From the NCBI GenBank assembly GCA_949317995.1, contig OX439041.1:14105501-14169500 (forward strand): 64,000 bases of DNA, read 5' to 3'. Under the pieces are notes generated by a model. That model was not told the origin of the DNA and made no database searches. It was given only the letters and a program-made list of their open reading frames with translations. Below are positions 19,819 to 33,625 of the stretch, piece by piece (the stretch's first letter is position 1; each line of letters opens with the position of its first letter). The translations under genes were made by a program, and so were the position numbers. Origin of the DNA: Acholoe squamosa (lineage: Eukaryota; Annelida; Polychaeta; Phyllodocida; Polynoidae).

Positions 19819-22399
19819 ATCCCCAATATGAAAATGACATAAAATAGAACATAAAACTGCTGACAAACCTGTCAACTCTCAGAGTAGAAAAACATCTGCC
19901 GTCAATATAATTATTATATTTATATCTTGTTCTTTTCATCTTGGGGGGGGGGGCGTAAAAACCTCTTCCTGATTTTGAATTGCATTTTAGCATAACGTTG
20001 AAGTGCCAGAAGTTTTGCTCATAAACTGTCCTATTTTTTTCTATTTGATATAAAGTCTACCAATATGAAGGATTCATCAAAAATAGATTTGTATTTTCCT
20101 TAAAATCCACCAGGCCCCCAATTAGGGAGTACTTAAATCATCCTCTTGTTCTACGGTCATCTAAATAATAAAACTTGAAAATAGATTGTTCTTTTGAAGA
20201 TCATGATAAGGCGAATATTATAATTTTCTGAATGTTCCATGGGCCAACAGATGATTAAATATTCAGACTCCTACCAATCATGACAATGAACACGCAGACA
20301 GAAACAATCAATACCCTGGATTTGTTAACCATTCATTTACCAAATAGAGTGCTCGCAAGACTGCTCACTAGCACTATCTGGAGGGTGTTGCACTCATGTA
20401 TAAGCTAAAGAGAGCTTTGAGTAAGTATCCATTCACTTTAAAAAGTCAATTTCTACTTGACCATTCAACCACTAACCACATTAGAGTAAAAACAACGGCA
20501 TGCCTTGTTTAGAAATGCTCTGCATTGCGATGTATCTTTGTGATTCTCTAACTCTCTATATGTTGCCTTCTGCTATTTTGAGTAGCAATCAGTCACAGGA
20601 ACGTATGTGACTACCCCTGAAAAGTATACAATTCACATCACACTTTTCCGGCACCTCAATTCCTGACCATTTCTCTGCAGCAGGAAAAAAATAAATGGAA
20701 CACCCTCCATTGATCCCAGTAGTGTCAGCATGATGAATGAATGAAGCCTTAAGGTAGTGAGTTACTCACCAGGGCTGCATTCCTACATCATAATGCTTCC
20801 CACTCTAGTTCCCTTCCATGAAGCATCATGTCTAACCTAAATTCAGGAATATTTGAAACAGATCCATCAAGTCTAGTTATTGTTTGACCCCCTCCCCTCT
20901 TTGACTCAAATTATTTACAAGCTTGACAGGGAGCGATCAATATCTAAAGCACGATGCGCTCAATTAGTTATTATGTGCACAGAGGTGCCTGCGGACAGTC
21001 ATTTGCTATATGGCATAACACAAGGAGAGTTCCATGGTGTCAGCTGCTAACTTTAAGGTAGGCATGTTTGTATAAAATGAAGTCCTATATTCCTCTAAGG
21101 ACAGCTATGCAGGATTGCATCATGCTTATCAGATGTCATGATGCATTCTTGAGATCTTAACAGGAACCTTGATTATCGATTTCCCTGCAGAGGGGCGTTT
21201 TTGCCTGCCTGGTCACATGTATGTAATGCAGTCTGTGCATCCAATAATTTTTTTATCGTACATAACACAAAGGCCTGTACAAGCGCAGGATCCTGAATAA
21301 GCACAGGGGGGGGGGGTACAGGGGTGTAAGAATTTTATATTTCATGCTGTTTTCCTAGACGAGGACCCTAGAAACCCTTGTGTGTTAGGGTTGATATCTT
21401 CACAACCTGTCATTCTAGGGTCATTATGTAGGGCCATACACCTAGTTTATCCAGAGTCATCAGGATGATAAGTCTGCACCAAGTCTAACAAATTAAATGT
21501 CAGAGATTTTGACTCGTCTATCTTATGCTGTTTAAATAGAGGACCCAAGGTACTCTTCATTCTATTCTGTACAAGGTATTCAATACGGGGTATCTGTTGC
21601 TTATGGCAATTACCACTGGACTGAGGCACAATTTTCGAAAAGTGCCCATTTATAGTGGTTGTCACCTGACCTGATTTGACCAATCACAGCAATTGTTGGT
21701 TGTTGTGAGTTGTTGTCAGAAGAGTGGTTGCCATGTGTACGGCTAACAGGGCTTCTGATTCGTCCTCATCACTGTGTGATTAACTTGAGGAACTGGGCGG
21801 TTTCACCTAAGGGGATCTTCAGACTGCACTTGAAATAAATCAATTTTGGTAATTATGCCAGGCCAATAAATTCCAAACAATTAATTGAGCGGTACCAAGT
21901 CCATGAGGAGTTGGAATAGAATTTTTTGACTTCATAAACTTGTGTTTATGGGTGTTAAAAAGTCCTTTTTTACCAAAATATTTGCCTTTGGCGCCGGGGG
22001 GGGGGCAAAATTTAATGTAGGTGTTGGATATTGACTCAGGGTCAGTCCGAGGTCCTCATAAAAAATTTAGGGGGAACAATGGTGGTCTAGAATTTTTTCA
22101 AACCAATGAAAAAATTCATGAAAAAATTCATGGGGAGACAATTGTTCAAGAACTATTATGTACAAGGTGCCTTAATATTATAATCTATGATTTTTTATGC
22201 TTCTTGTCTTTAGGAGGATGACCCTAATATTCGACAAGCAAGCCGATGGTCAGCTGGACCCTGCATCCCAGGTAAAGTCTCCTTACTCTTGAATTAAAAT
22301 GATTACAAGATAACATGAACTCACAAAGCACTGAAAAGTGTTGAATAAAGGACCTTTTTCTAAATGGTAATTTACTAGTGGTAGGCCCATCTTGATATT
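19819..22399 (+). other. Non-coding DNA, no gene seen
   Basis: AT-rich with several poly-G runs (about 19,945, 21,307 and 21,998). A stretch at 20,700-20,800 resembles the dispersed GATGCATGAATGCA-type repeat found at 23.7-24.3 kb. No coding signal. Confidence 0.55.
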
Positions 22400-24638
<2,239 letters not shown>

Positions 24639-24952
24639 TGTAGCATGGTGTACTAGACGAGTAAACAGTCTATTATTTAATCGCCATGTTACATAGAAAT
24701 GGTCATGGTTACATAGCCGCTCTGTTGCACAGAGAAGGTATATGTGGCTTGATAAATATACACACTAGAAGGCTGTGCTAGTCGTCTAGTGTCGAAAGTG
24801 CTTAGTGGTTCAAACACTAATACCTGTAAACTGTCATCGAGAACGGCTGATTCCTATGCGTTATTGATAATAAAGTTTTAACTGGAACCTGAATAGTTGT
24901 TCTTCGTTGTCTATCGAAAGATTCGATTAGCATCGAGGGGTATAACACTACA
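24639..24952 (+). repeat. 5' LTR of gypsy at 24.6-30.4 kb
   Basis: 314-bp segment from TGTAGCATGG to ACACTACA (TG...CA), one base before the primer-binding site, with AATAAAG near 24,870. No second LTR is present, so the left border is an estimate. Confidence 0.6.
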
Positions 24953-24953
24953 C

Positions 24954-24965
24954 TGGTGCCGTGAC
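24954..24965 (+). promoter_or_regulatory. Primer-binding site, tRNA-His type
   Basis: TGGTGCCGTGAC, the same 12 bases and the same flank (CACTACAC before, CAGTTG after) as at 6,099. Confidence 0.7.
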
Positions 24966-25012
24966 CAGTTGTTAACTTTAGTCCGCATAGGTACTGCGAG
25001 CTTAAGTTCAAC

Positions 25013-25435
25013 ATGCAGGGCCACTTGGACGAAGGTGATGACCCCGATCACCAACATCAAGCGGCTGTGGGTCCGTTAGTGGATATGAACGATCCACTAA
25101 TTAGTGGTGGTTTGAACCACTCACTGATCACAGGTCCATTGACTGACCCGTTGGGCCTGTATCAAAGGAGTCGACTACTCAACTGGCGATTTTCGACTCA
25201 ACTCTCTCCGGCTGCTGAGAATTTCCTAAGGACACAGAGTTTGTCCTATGTGGAAAGGACAGCATTGCCCGTGGGAACTCCAATGGGCCTTGGTAGTTGG
25301 TCTTTCGAGGGTCCTTCTCCCGTTTCTATACCAGGAAGTATAGACAGCGGCAAGGGACTCACCGAAGAGTTTTTTGCGAGAGCGAGAACACCGACTACGA
25401 CAAGGTCCTTATCATTTGAATACTCTCACGAGTAA
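25013..25435 (+). pseudogene. Gag leader ORF
   Basis: 140 codons from ATG 25,013 to TAA 25,435, about 50 bp after the primer site. Low complexity, rich in Asp, Gly, Ser and Leu, no known domain. Position and character match the leader at 6,112-6,661. Homologous coiled-coil sequence continues in other frames, so this is the N-terminal end of a broken gag. Confidence 0.55.
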
Positions 25436-26315
25436 CACCATTAAAGCTCAGGAGAAGAGTACAGAAATAGAGCTGAGGTTGGAGCAGCTTATGCAGCAAT
25501 CGCTGGAGACTTCAAACAAGAGAAGGTCAAACAACTGTCGAGCGAGAAAGAGTCTTTGCTTGCCACGAAGTCTGAGATTGAGCATAGTCGATTGACAGCT
25601 GTAGAATGTCAATCACTAAAAGCAAAGATAGATCACCTTGCAACAAGCCGCCGAGAATGCGTCGAGAAAGCTCGAAACGATTTTCGGGATGCCCAACACA
25701 AACAGACGTCCCTTAAACATAAGTTGAAAATACAAGAAGTAGAGAAGACTATGTTGGAGGAACGACTGCAAGAGTTGAGGCATGAGCTGAGCCAAAAATC
25801 AGCAGAGCATTCTGAAGAAGTAGCTGGTCACCTTACTGCTTATGAAAAGCAGGTTGAACAGCTATGTCAGGAAGGTGAATCGTTACTCTGTCAAATGCAA
25901 GCCAGGGACGAGGCAAAAATGCGTCGTCGCTGTGAGGAGCGAATCATGCACGCAGATAAGATGGCTGAATATCAGATTTTGAACAAAAAGCGAGACATGA
26001 AGCCGAGCTTAAATCCGTAAAATCTGAAACCCTAGTAGCTCAATCTCTGAAGGATCAGAATGATTTGAGTGCTTTAGGGGCCATGCGTGGAGAAATCGAC
26101 AAACTCTGACGATAGATGGCGTCTCGTAGAGAGGCTGATGAAGCCAGGGTCAATCAAGAAGTTCGTGATGAACTCACTTGAAGAACATCTGCAGGAGTAA
26201 ACAGACATGAAAGTGTGTGCTGCTAGACCTCAAGAGAAGCAACAGCACTGCTTAGGTTGCTACTCAAGGGCATCTAGTCAAAAATCCTGACTACAGGCAG
26301 TGGCTTAACCGTGCC
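25436..26315 (+). pseudogene. gag: Coiled-coil region of gag, several frameshifts and stops
   Basis: Long Glu/Lys/Arg/Gln heptad-like sequence in shifting frames. The best piece is about 25,500-26,020, with LEERLQELRHELSQKSAE and a Cys/Arg-rich end. Stops and shifts near 25,435, 26,020, 26,110 and 26,180. It corresponds to the coiled coil in Gag of copy 2 (residues 60-260), which shows that the long coiled-coil Gag is a lineage trait. Confidence 0.6.
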
Positions 26316-27593
26316 ATGATGGAGGTTAAGCAACTCTTTGCCCTAAGCAAGCAACGAGATCTCTCGAGAGCAGAACGTAGACGACTGGAATTCCTTGTAG
26401 CGGAATTGAAACAGGTGGAACGTTCAAAACAACAGTCGGAAATCGATCGAATGGTGGGGGCTATCGACGACATCTCGAAAGTAGAATCAAGATCACGTCG
26501 GACCCAACCCATTTCCTCGATGCCGCGTACCGATGGTCTAAGTGATGTGATTGGACAATTTTCGACCCCCATCACTGCTCAACAACATGTTGATCCTCCT
26601 AAGTATAGGGATATCAGGTTCGAGGCTTCACATATGAGTGAGGCCGAGACAGGTTATACCTGGGGGATGAATCATAGTTGTGCAGATACCACTATGAGAA
26701 ACATGGGGATGGACCATCAGATACCTAGAAGAGGTACAACATTCGCTCTTGATCAGGTCAGAAGATCAAGTAGGATGTTTGATAATACTTCTATCGGGCA
26801 CGAACCTGCCAGGACTAGGTCATTCGAGTGTCCTCCATTTACATGGAAGGATGATTGGCTCGGTTGGTACCACGGATTCAATCATGTCCGTCAAGTAAAT
26901 GTATGGACCTCGAGCATGGCATTTGCTCAACTCCTCATGCTACTCCAGGAAGGCCCAGCAGCTGATACTATGTGGTTATGGGAGGAGCATGGAGATGGGA
27001 CTCTAGAAGGGCTGGTGGGCATGGTAATCGAACCCATGACCTCGAGCCTGCAGGATCCCATTGTCATTATGGAGAATAGACGCCAGGGCAAGAACGAAAG
27101 CATCAGAGCATATGGCTTTGCTTTAAGACAACTTGCCAGCGATGCCTATCCAGGTGTGGACTTCTCGGTTGAATGGGTAATAACCAAAGTCAACCAGTTG
27201 TTCATAGGAGGATTATATGACACTGATTTGCAACAAGACAAGTTACGAGAATGGCACACTTACATGTCCCTTAAGGGTGAAGTGTCCTCATACTCAAAGC
27301 CCTTGGCGGGGAGTAAGACTAAGAAAAGTCAGAAACCAGCTGGCAAATCGAAGTTGTCGAATAAGGCCTCCAAACCCAAGGTACAGGAACAGACCTTCTC
27401 GCTGAGTCAATTGCAGAATTTACTCAGGGTGATCGAGGGAGGGAATGTTCCTGCTACTAACTTGGAGAAGCCGAGTACCCCTCCGTCCGACGCCAAGTGT
27501 TGGAATTGTAAGAGGCAAGGGCATTTTGCACGAACATGCCCTGGCCACATTCGAGCGAATGATGGAGGAGATGTTGAGGGGTTTATTAGGTAA
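26316..27593 (+). pseudogene. gag: Gag capsid-like region and zinc knuckle
   Basis: 425 codons from ATG 26,316. Capsid-like part with FTWKDDWLGWYHGFNHV and a MENRRQGKNESIRAYG segment that parallels KNPNEAFRAYG in copy 2; basic linker; CCHC knuckle CWNCKRQGHFARTC (about 27,499-27,540). Right after the knuckle the sequence jumps into the middle of RT, so the last 15 or so codons are out-of-frame RT. Confidence 0.82.
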
Positions 27594-28576
27594 GATTTGC
27601 CTAGTTTACCTCGATGATATCATCATATTCGGCAATGGCCAATCTGGCAAAAGTTTTCAACAGGATTCGAGCATGGGGACTGAAGTTGAAACCTAAGAAG
27701 TATCAGCTTTTTAGGACTTCAGTCGAGTACCTAGGCCGAATCGTGTCTGAACAGGGTATAGAAGCTAACCCGGGGAAAATTAACGACGTAATGACTTGGG
27801 CTAGGCCCACCACAGTGAAGGAAATTCGATCCTTCATTGGTTTTTGTTCCTACTACCGGGAGTTCATCCCAGGGTTTGCTGAACTAGTGGGTCCCTTGCA
27901 GGACTTGGTGGTCCAGAAACCTAAAGGTAGTAGAGGTCGTTACGAGGCATTCGCATGGACAGAAAAGGCTGAGCATGCTTTTGTCGAGTTAAAACGAAGT
28001 TTCAAGGAGACTCCTGTGCTTCGATTCCCCACACCCAATGGTCGTTTTATCTTAGACACTGATGCTAGCAACACGGCGATTGGAGCTGTCTTATCCCAGA
28101 TGCAGGATGGGAACGAGGTCCCAATCTCCTTTGCTAGTAACACTCTAAGTAAATCACAACCAAACTACTGCACAACCAAAAGAGAACTGTTGGCAGTTGT
28201 TGTGTACACCAGGAAGTTTAGGCACTACCTCTATGGTAATAACTTCACTATCCGCACCGATCATTCTTCATTGAAGTGGCTCCTGAATTTCAAAAAAGCT
28301 GAAGGAATGATGGGTAGGTGGCTGGCCCACCTTTCGGAGTTCGGTCTCGAAAACTCTAAGATCAATCATCGAAGTGGTGCCAAGCATCTGAATGCCGATG
28401 GCCTTAGTCGTATCCCTGTGCGATTATGCCAAAGGTCAGATTGCACAGACTGTGGCAGTCATAACGCTGTTTTGGCGGCTGTAGGTAGTCTAGTAGACAG
28501 TAGGGCGGGTGTTGCTTTTTGGTCTCTCATTGATGCTCAGAAAGCGGACGCTGACATCAGGCGAGTTGCCGAATGA
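27541..28576 (+). pseudogene. pol: RT C-terminal half and RNase H
   Basis: Begins at ATFERMMEEML, just before catalytic YLDD (about 27,608-27,619). Protease and RT blocks before this point are deleted. After YLDDIIIFG the frame shifts (about 27,630) and continues through LKLKPKK, YLGRIV, GFCSYYREFIP and RNase H (ILDTDAS, KRELLAVV, TDHSSLKWLL, NADGLSR). Ends at TGA 28,574-28,576, probably a mutated CGA. Here the RNase H parts deleted in copies 1 and 2 are present. Confidence 0.88.
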
Positions 28577-29599
28577 CTAGTCAAGGGGGCTAAACCCACT
28601 AGGCCTGAGGTATCAATCGAGAGCGCCGAAGTATGGAAATTACTAGGTTAATGGCCCCTCTTAACTTTCCGTGAAGGCTTGCTTTGTCGCTGGAAGGTCA
28701 AGGCGGGTCATGCAAGACGCACGATCCAAGTAGTGGTACACCAACTGAGGGGTGAGGTACTCTCCTTTTGCCACGGACACCGGACAGCGGCACATTTTGG
28801 TCGAAAACAAACGCTCGAAAAGGTGAAGCTGAGATATTACTGGCCAGGAATGGGGAAGGACATAGGTCATTGGGTTTGACATTGTCCTACCTGTTGCTTG
28901 GTAAAGCCCGGTGAGGGCATGGGTAAGTCTCCTTTGCACCAAGAGTTGTTTGGGGTAAGGTTCGGGAGGATAGCTATGGATATCATCTCGGGTTTTGCAC
29001 CCACACCAAACAAGAATACTTGCATGTTAGTAATCCAGGATTACTTCACCAAGTATGTTCGTGCTATTCCCTTACCAAATCACACAGCAGAGACCTGTGC
29101 AGAAGCCTACGTGGACGAATGGGTCTTGACCTTTGGCGTTCCGTTGCTCCTGCATTCCGACCAAGGGCGAGAATTTGAGTCTCGTCTCTTCTCTGAGATG
29201 TGTGAATATTTGGCGATTGTAAAACAGAGGACCAATCCATACAGGCCACAAAGTGATGGCCAGGTGGAGAGGTTCAACAGAACATTGATTCAGAGCCTGA
29301 CTATGTTGGTTGACAAGCATATGGATGACTGGGACAAACAGGCTAAATATGTTGTGTCCGCATATAACAGCTCTGAACATAGTTCTACTGGATGCAGTCC
29401 AAATATGATGGTATTTGGGGAAGAAATTCTCATGCCAGCGGATGTGATCTTCGGCTCAATCGAGAACCCACTCAAGGTCTCTTGTTCCGTTACTTTCGTG
29501 GAACAGCTTCGAGATCGGTTGAGAGAAAGTTACAGCATGGTAAGAGAAAATCTAGGCAAATCTGCGGAACGCCAGAAGGCCGGTATGACTATGGGCTGA
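28577..29599 (+). pseudogene. pol: Integrase: zinc-binding domain and catalytic core
   Basis: Same frame as RNase H, with stops at 28,574, 28,648 and 28,877. HHCC zinc domain (HGHRTAAHFG ... HCPTCC), YYWPGM block, catalytic core with the first Asp in MDIISG, second Asp in HSDQGREFES and Glu in QVERFNRT. All three catalytic acidic residues are present. Frame shifts near 29,580 before the C-terminal domain. It serves as the reference for what copies 1 and 2 have lost. Confidence 0.9.
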
Positions 29600-30405
29600 A
29601 GCAGAGAAGATACTCAGTTGGGGAGCAGGTGGTGAGGTACCACACCCCCCAAGCAGCTATAAAGCTAGCACCCAACTGGGACGGGCCGTACGTAGTGGAT
29701 TCTGTCCTCTCTGAGTCGACATTATTACTTTGATCGTCTCGTGGTCGGTTGCAGAAGAGCAACGTTGATAGAGTACGCCGGTGGTTGGGCATAGAACTAT
29801 CACAAACTGTCGAGTTTTTGCATCCACAAATTGATGATGATTCACCTTCTCGTGAGGCCACGAAAAGGGCTAAGTCTGTTTCTGAACAGGTCGGAATAGA
29901 GATCGAAAGGTCGCAACCTGGAGTTCAGTCTAAAAAACAAACTAAGCAGGGTCATCGAAAACGACAGGACAGAGCTCGAAAACTGAGCGAGGTGGAGGTG
30001 TTGGATGCTAGTAAACCATCAAAGCGACGCCGTGGTGGACCGGCTAGTCGAGATAAGTCAAAAGCATCTAAACCGCCTTTGAAGGGACGTCGAAAGCTCG
30101 CCCCCCCCTCGAAGGTGCAAATGACTGAACAAACTTCAGATCGAAATGTTTCGATTGAAGTCGAGGATCAGTCACTCCAGACCGGACCTATGACTCGAGC
30201 AAGGCTTAAGTGCCAAGACTCATCAAAGAGACGATCAACAAGTGTCGAGGATGAAAGAAAACCCAGAGCAAACACTCCGGGCCCTTCATCCATGCCGCCA
30301 CAAGTGATGGGAAGCCGACGCCGACGGAAACGGGCTTATAACCCGGTCTGCCCGGCTACATCAAAAGGCGGTGAGCCAGAAGGGGGTAACAGAAACCCAA
30401 CCTGA
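29590..30405 (+). pseudogene. pol: Integrase C-terminal domain with long basic tail
   Basis: Continues in a new frame with YSVGEQVVRYHTP and LAPNWDGPYVV (C-terminal domain), a TGA at about 29,731, then about 220 codons of Lys/Arg/Ser/Pro-rich tail (SKRRRGGPASRDKSKASKPP) to TGA 30,405. The tail corresponds in place and charge to the AT-hook tail at 4,259-4,510, but no GRP core is visible. Confidence 0.75.
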
Positions 30406-31020
30406 GACTCAACACTTGTTCCTACAGATAGGGTTAAAATCAGGAAAAGTCCTAGATTAAACCCAACTCAGTAATCGATGGATCGCACAATACTAAACAA
30501 CAGATTTACCAACCTGTTTTTAATAAGGTATTAAATAATGGGTGCCGTTCATGGTTAAATCTGTCTGTGGACGTGAAGCCGACGGTAAAAAATTACACAT
30601 TGAGAAGTCATGCAATTGTCTCTTAGTTTGAGACATTCCAACACTGAAAACATGAAAAACTTGGGCCCCTTTGTTTAATCAGACTGTGTTGATGGGTTCC
30701 CAGCATAGGCTGATGGATTCTACCTGATAGGCAGGTCTATATTGGAACCAATTTTAGTCCCAGTAGTCTGGTAGAATGGGGGTGCCCTTGGTGACCATGA
30801 TGACAGTGTTGGAGCCCCATAGCCGGCATAGAACAACGGCATATGCAAACAATGCGACTGGAGAACCAGAGTGTGATGGTGTGAGGAGAGTGAGTCGTTC
30901 CATTTTTGGAGCATTACCTTATTTGGTCATGGCGTGATGCGTGGTGAACCAATAGGGGGCGCTCCCCTCAGTCATGTGCGCCGTTCCTCCAATCAGAGAC
31001 GCGCGCCACAGCGATAAAGG
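30406..31020 (+). other. Non-coding DNA ending in a promoter-like, CpG-rich stretch
   Basis: No gene. From about 30,930 the sequence becomes CpG-rich with CCAATAGGGGGCGCT (30,949-30,963, full match to the degenerate CTCF core), a CCAAT box (CCAATCAGAG, about 30,990) and GATAAAGG (about 31,013). Could be the start of the element or gene at 31-34 kb. Confidence 0.4.
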
Positions 31021-31138
31021 GCCGTGTCGCACACCCGGAGGTCACATTTGCGCCCTGCTCGTGAGAGTCGGACGCAGATAGGCTGGACTAGGCCTAGCTT
31101 AGGTCAGCTAGTACACCTCTACGTGAGGACTTCCTACC

Positions 31139-31340
31139 TGAGTGTAGGAGGTCACCCACAACATAGCCTCGAGGGACACAACCTGCCTGAGTGCAGGTTC
31201 GTGTTCTCTCGAACCCTTGTCTTCGGTCCTTCGAGCCACCTGAGTGCGGTTCGAAGTACATCGAAGACCCTTCGAGGCTTCGACCCGTCGGAGTGCGGAT
31301 CGAAACACCTCGAAGATTTCTTCGATGCTTCGATCCGTCT
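31139..31340 (+). repeat. ~50-bp tandem repeat, four copies
   Basis: Units begin at about 31,139, 31,188, 31,241 and 31,290 with TGAGTGyrGG and contain several TTCGA/TCGAA motifs. The last unit runs into the GAA tract. Confidence 0.7.
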
Positions 31341-31342
31341 GA

Positions 31343-31346
31343 GAAG

Positions 31347-31378
<32 letters not shown>

Positions 31379-31388
31379 GAAGAAGAAA
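31343..31388 (+). repeat. (GAA)n microsatellite
   Basis: About 12 uninterrupted GAA units followed by TAGAAGAAGAA. It encodes poly-Arg/Lys or, on the other strand, poly-Phe/Ser, which explains odd ORFs here. Confidence 0.95.
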
Positions 31389-31895
31389 TCCAAGAGGACC
31401 CGACCCGAGCAGGAGCTCGAGTCAACCTCGGCCAAAAGTGCAGCTCTTCTGAAGCAGATCGAGGATCCACAAAAGGCCTTGGCTGAGTCCCAGGAGAGAG
31501 AGAAGGAGCTTCGCCGGAAGGCGAAAGAGGCCGCGAAGCAGCAGGAGTGCGACTTGAAAGTCGCAGCTGCTGCAGCCTCGAGAGACTCCTCCCCCGATGA
31601 GATGGAGGTCGACGAGCCGTAGACTCCAGCTACATCGAAAAGTTCCGCCCCTTCTGGTTCGAAGAGCAAGAAAGCTCCTGAATCAAAGGCATCTAAAGGG
31701 ACCTTGAAAGACTTCAAGATCCCGAAGGTGCCTAAGAAAGAGGGTGGTAGAAAGGAATCCGCAGCCAAGAAGGCTCCGGCCCGTGAGAAGAGCAGTGAGT
31801 CCACTGCTCCCCCGGAGCCTGATGGAGGTCGAGGCAGGTGCCGTGGAGAACACTGTAGCCTCACCCCGGGACACGGCCAAGGCTGTCGATGAGTG
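31380..31895 (+). pseudogene. Coiled-coil and Lys/Ser/Pro-rich coding remnant
   Basis: A frame after the GAA tract encodes a charged coiled coil (ALAESQEREKELRRKAKEA) and ends in an acidic DEMEVDEP with TAG at about 31,621. The same frame goes on as a Lys/Ser/Pro-rich linker (PKVPKKEGGRKESAAKKAP) to 31,892. Then coding character moves to another frame. Family unknown; broken by at least one stop and one shift. Confidence 0.5.
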
Positions 31896-33207
31896 GAAGC
31901 GACTGTCAGGAATCACTGCCAAGAGACGTGCTGAGTACGTCAATGACAGACCCTTGACTAAGCTTCAGGATTACCGCAAGAATGGTCAAGTGGTACTCCC
32001 CAGTCTCGTCGGAAAGGATGGAAGCGATGACGAGGAGTGGTATTCGGATGATACACATGCCATCGACTGGTATGTCTCGATGATCGAGAACATCACGAAT
32101 GCCTCGGACTCCTTGGGGGTGTTGCTGCCCGAGATTGGCTTTGCTTGGCGCATCTTCAATCCAGGGCAGCAGTGTGCTTTCGAGAACTGTACACGTAAAG
32201 GGTTCCCCCCTTGCGTGTATGCGAACAATGGCAGGTATGCTAGACACTTGGTGGAGGAGCATCGAGCCATCCGTCCACAGTTTGGGTGTGTTAAGGTGGA
32301 AAAGACTATTCCATGTTACCAGGACCCCGATGACATGACCTCTCCTCCTTTTGTGACTGCACGAAGAGGCTTGATGGCGCGTCATCTTAAGCCATATAAG
32401 CAGCCCCACAAGTACAATGCCAAGGGCGCCATACAGCTAGTGGAGACACTAGTTGGTAAGTGTGAGCGGAATAAGAAGACTGGCCCGCCTACTAGACACT
32501 GGATGCGGATGGCTCCCACCCCTTTGTCTATGTAGCGCCTGTATATCAGACCGGAGCTCATGCCCGCTTTCTATGGTGCCTACCCGGAGTTCAGGGTAGA
32601 GCAACGAAAGAAGCAGGAGGCAAGTCATCCTCGAGACCCAGCACCTACAGCCTCTACGAGTGGGAACAAGAGAACCCACTCTACCGACTCTGGAAAGTCT
32701 GCTGGCTCGACTGAACCTAAGATGTCGAAGTCGCAAGTGGCCCACTCGAAGCCCGTACAGGCATCGAAGCCCACTCCGGGCCCGGCTCCTAAAAAGTCGA
32801 AGTCTGCTTCGACCGGTTCAGCCAAACCCAGTACCAGCGGTGCCAAGTCGGGAAGCAAGGTGGTGGAACCTCGGAGTGGTCGTGATCGACAACCAAAAGT
32901 CACCACTAACTCTTCCCCTCCTGTCAAACCAGCTACAGCGGCAGAGAGCAGCACACCAGCTGCCATGCCACGTGTTCATGTAGGTAGTGCGACACTAACT
33001 TCGGGAGCAGGAGCTACCTTCTCCAACGTCGACACCCCAACAGCAACCCTGCGTTGGGAGTTGGCCCAGCCTGCGCACGGCGAAGGCGTCGAACCTGGAG
33101 TCCCCAAATTGTTCGTGGAACGATGTAAAGGACTTCTACAGATGACCGATCACTTCGGTGAGGCATTTCGCAAGGAAGCAAATGCCTACTTGTTTGGCCT
33201 GTTTTAA
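31828..33207 (+). pseudogene. Unknown protein with C2H2-like zinc finger and low-complexity linker
   Basis: Frame from about 31,828 (ATG) to TAG 32,535, then open to TAA 33,207. A folded region of about 200 residues includes DEWKRLSGITAKRRAEYV, then CAFENC ... RYARHLVEEH, a C2H2-type finger with an unusually long spacer, and a second RHLKPY segment. After the TAG comes a Ser/Lys/Pro/Thr-rich linker (about 140 residues) and a short amphipathic end (LFVERCKGLLQMTDHF). I do not recognise the family. It is single-frame apart from one stop, which suggests recent loss. Could be a retroelement ORF or a fragment of a DNA-binding host gene. Confidence 0.5.
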
Positions 33208-33625
33208 TAGGACAAACACGGCCATCTGTAACGAGCTCCTTCCGGCTCTTAGGGAAGAGGCGCGTCAGACCTTGCAGATGGAGATGGACTCTCGTCTGAC
33301 CGATTTCCGCACGCGACTCAATAACTTGGAGACACAAGCTCAATATGATATCACCAAGAGGGATGCTATCATAGAAAGCTGGGAGGAAAAGGACCGCGAA
33401 TTCTTTAGAGTCTTCGGGGTCCAACTGTGGATGAAGGACAAGCACCATGACGTCAGGACCTTGAAACCTGTTCGTACTGAGCCCTCTCGCAAAGCGCAGA
33501 GGTACCTCGTCGAAGGTGGGGTCGTTCCCGATGTCAGGATGCTGGCAGCACAGTCTAATCCTCTGAGAGAGCTATCTCCGAGGATCGTCAGTCTGAGCTC
33601 GGCTATGACCATGTTGGGTCGATAG
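33158..33625 (+). pseudogene. Unknown coiled-coil protein segment
   Basis: Continues the previous product in another frame (a frameshift near 33,200). A coiled coil (LRTRLNNLETQAQ-like, residues about 40-75) is followed by WEEKDREFFRVFGVQL, which resembles the YKEADLKLFLCFG segment of ORF B at 13,550-14,554. Ends TAG 33,625. Sequence to 34,116 in another frame is acidic and Ser-rich (ending ESPTFSG) and probably is the C-terminus. Confidence 0.45.

Larger units (their letters stand above)
24639..30405 (+). mobile_element. Decayed Ty3/gypsy retrotransposon, related to but distinct from copies 1-3
   Basis: LTR, tRNA-His-like primer site, leader ORF, coiled-coil region, Gag with zinc knuckle, RT (5' half deleted), RNase H and a complete but stop-interrupted integrase. 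Protein similarity to the 1-16 kb family is clear across RNase H and integrase, but the nucleotide sequences differ widely. Several stops are TGA in place of CGA, as expected from CpG decay. The 3' LTR is missing. Confidence 0.9.

Noticed and set aside
26291..26575. Antisense ORF over gypsy gag, and similar antisense ORFs across all gypsy copies
   Set aside because: Shadows of the sense coding sequence.
31094..31864. Long minus-strand ORF with poly-Phe/Ser
   Set aside because: Antisense of the GAA tract and of better-supported plus-strand coding sequence.
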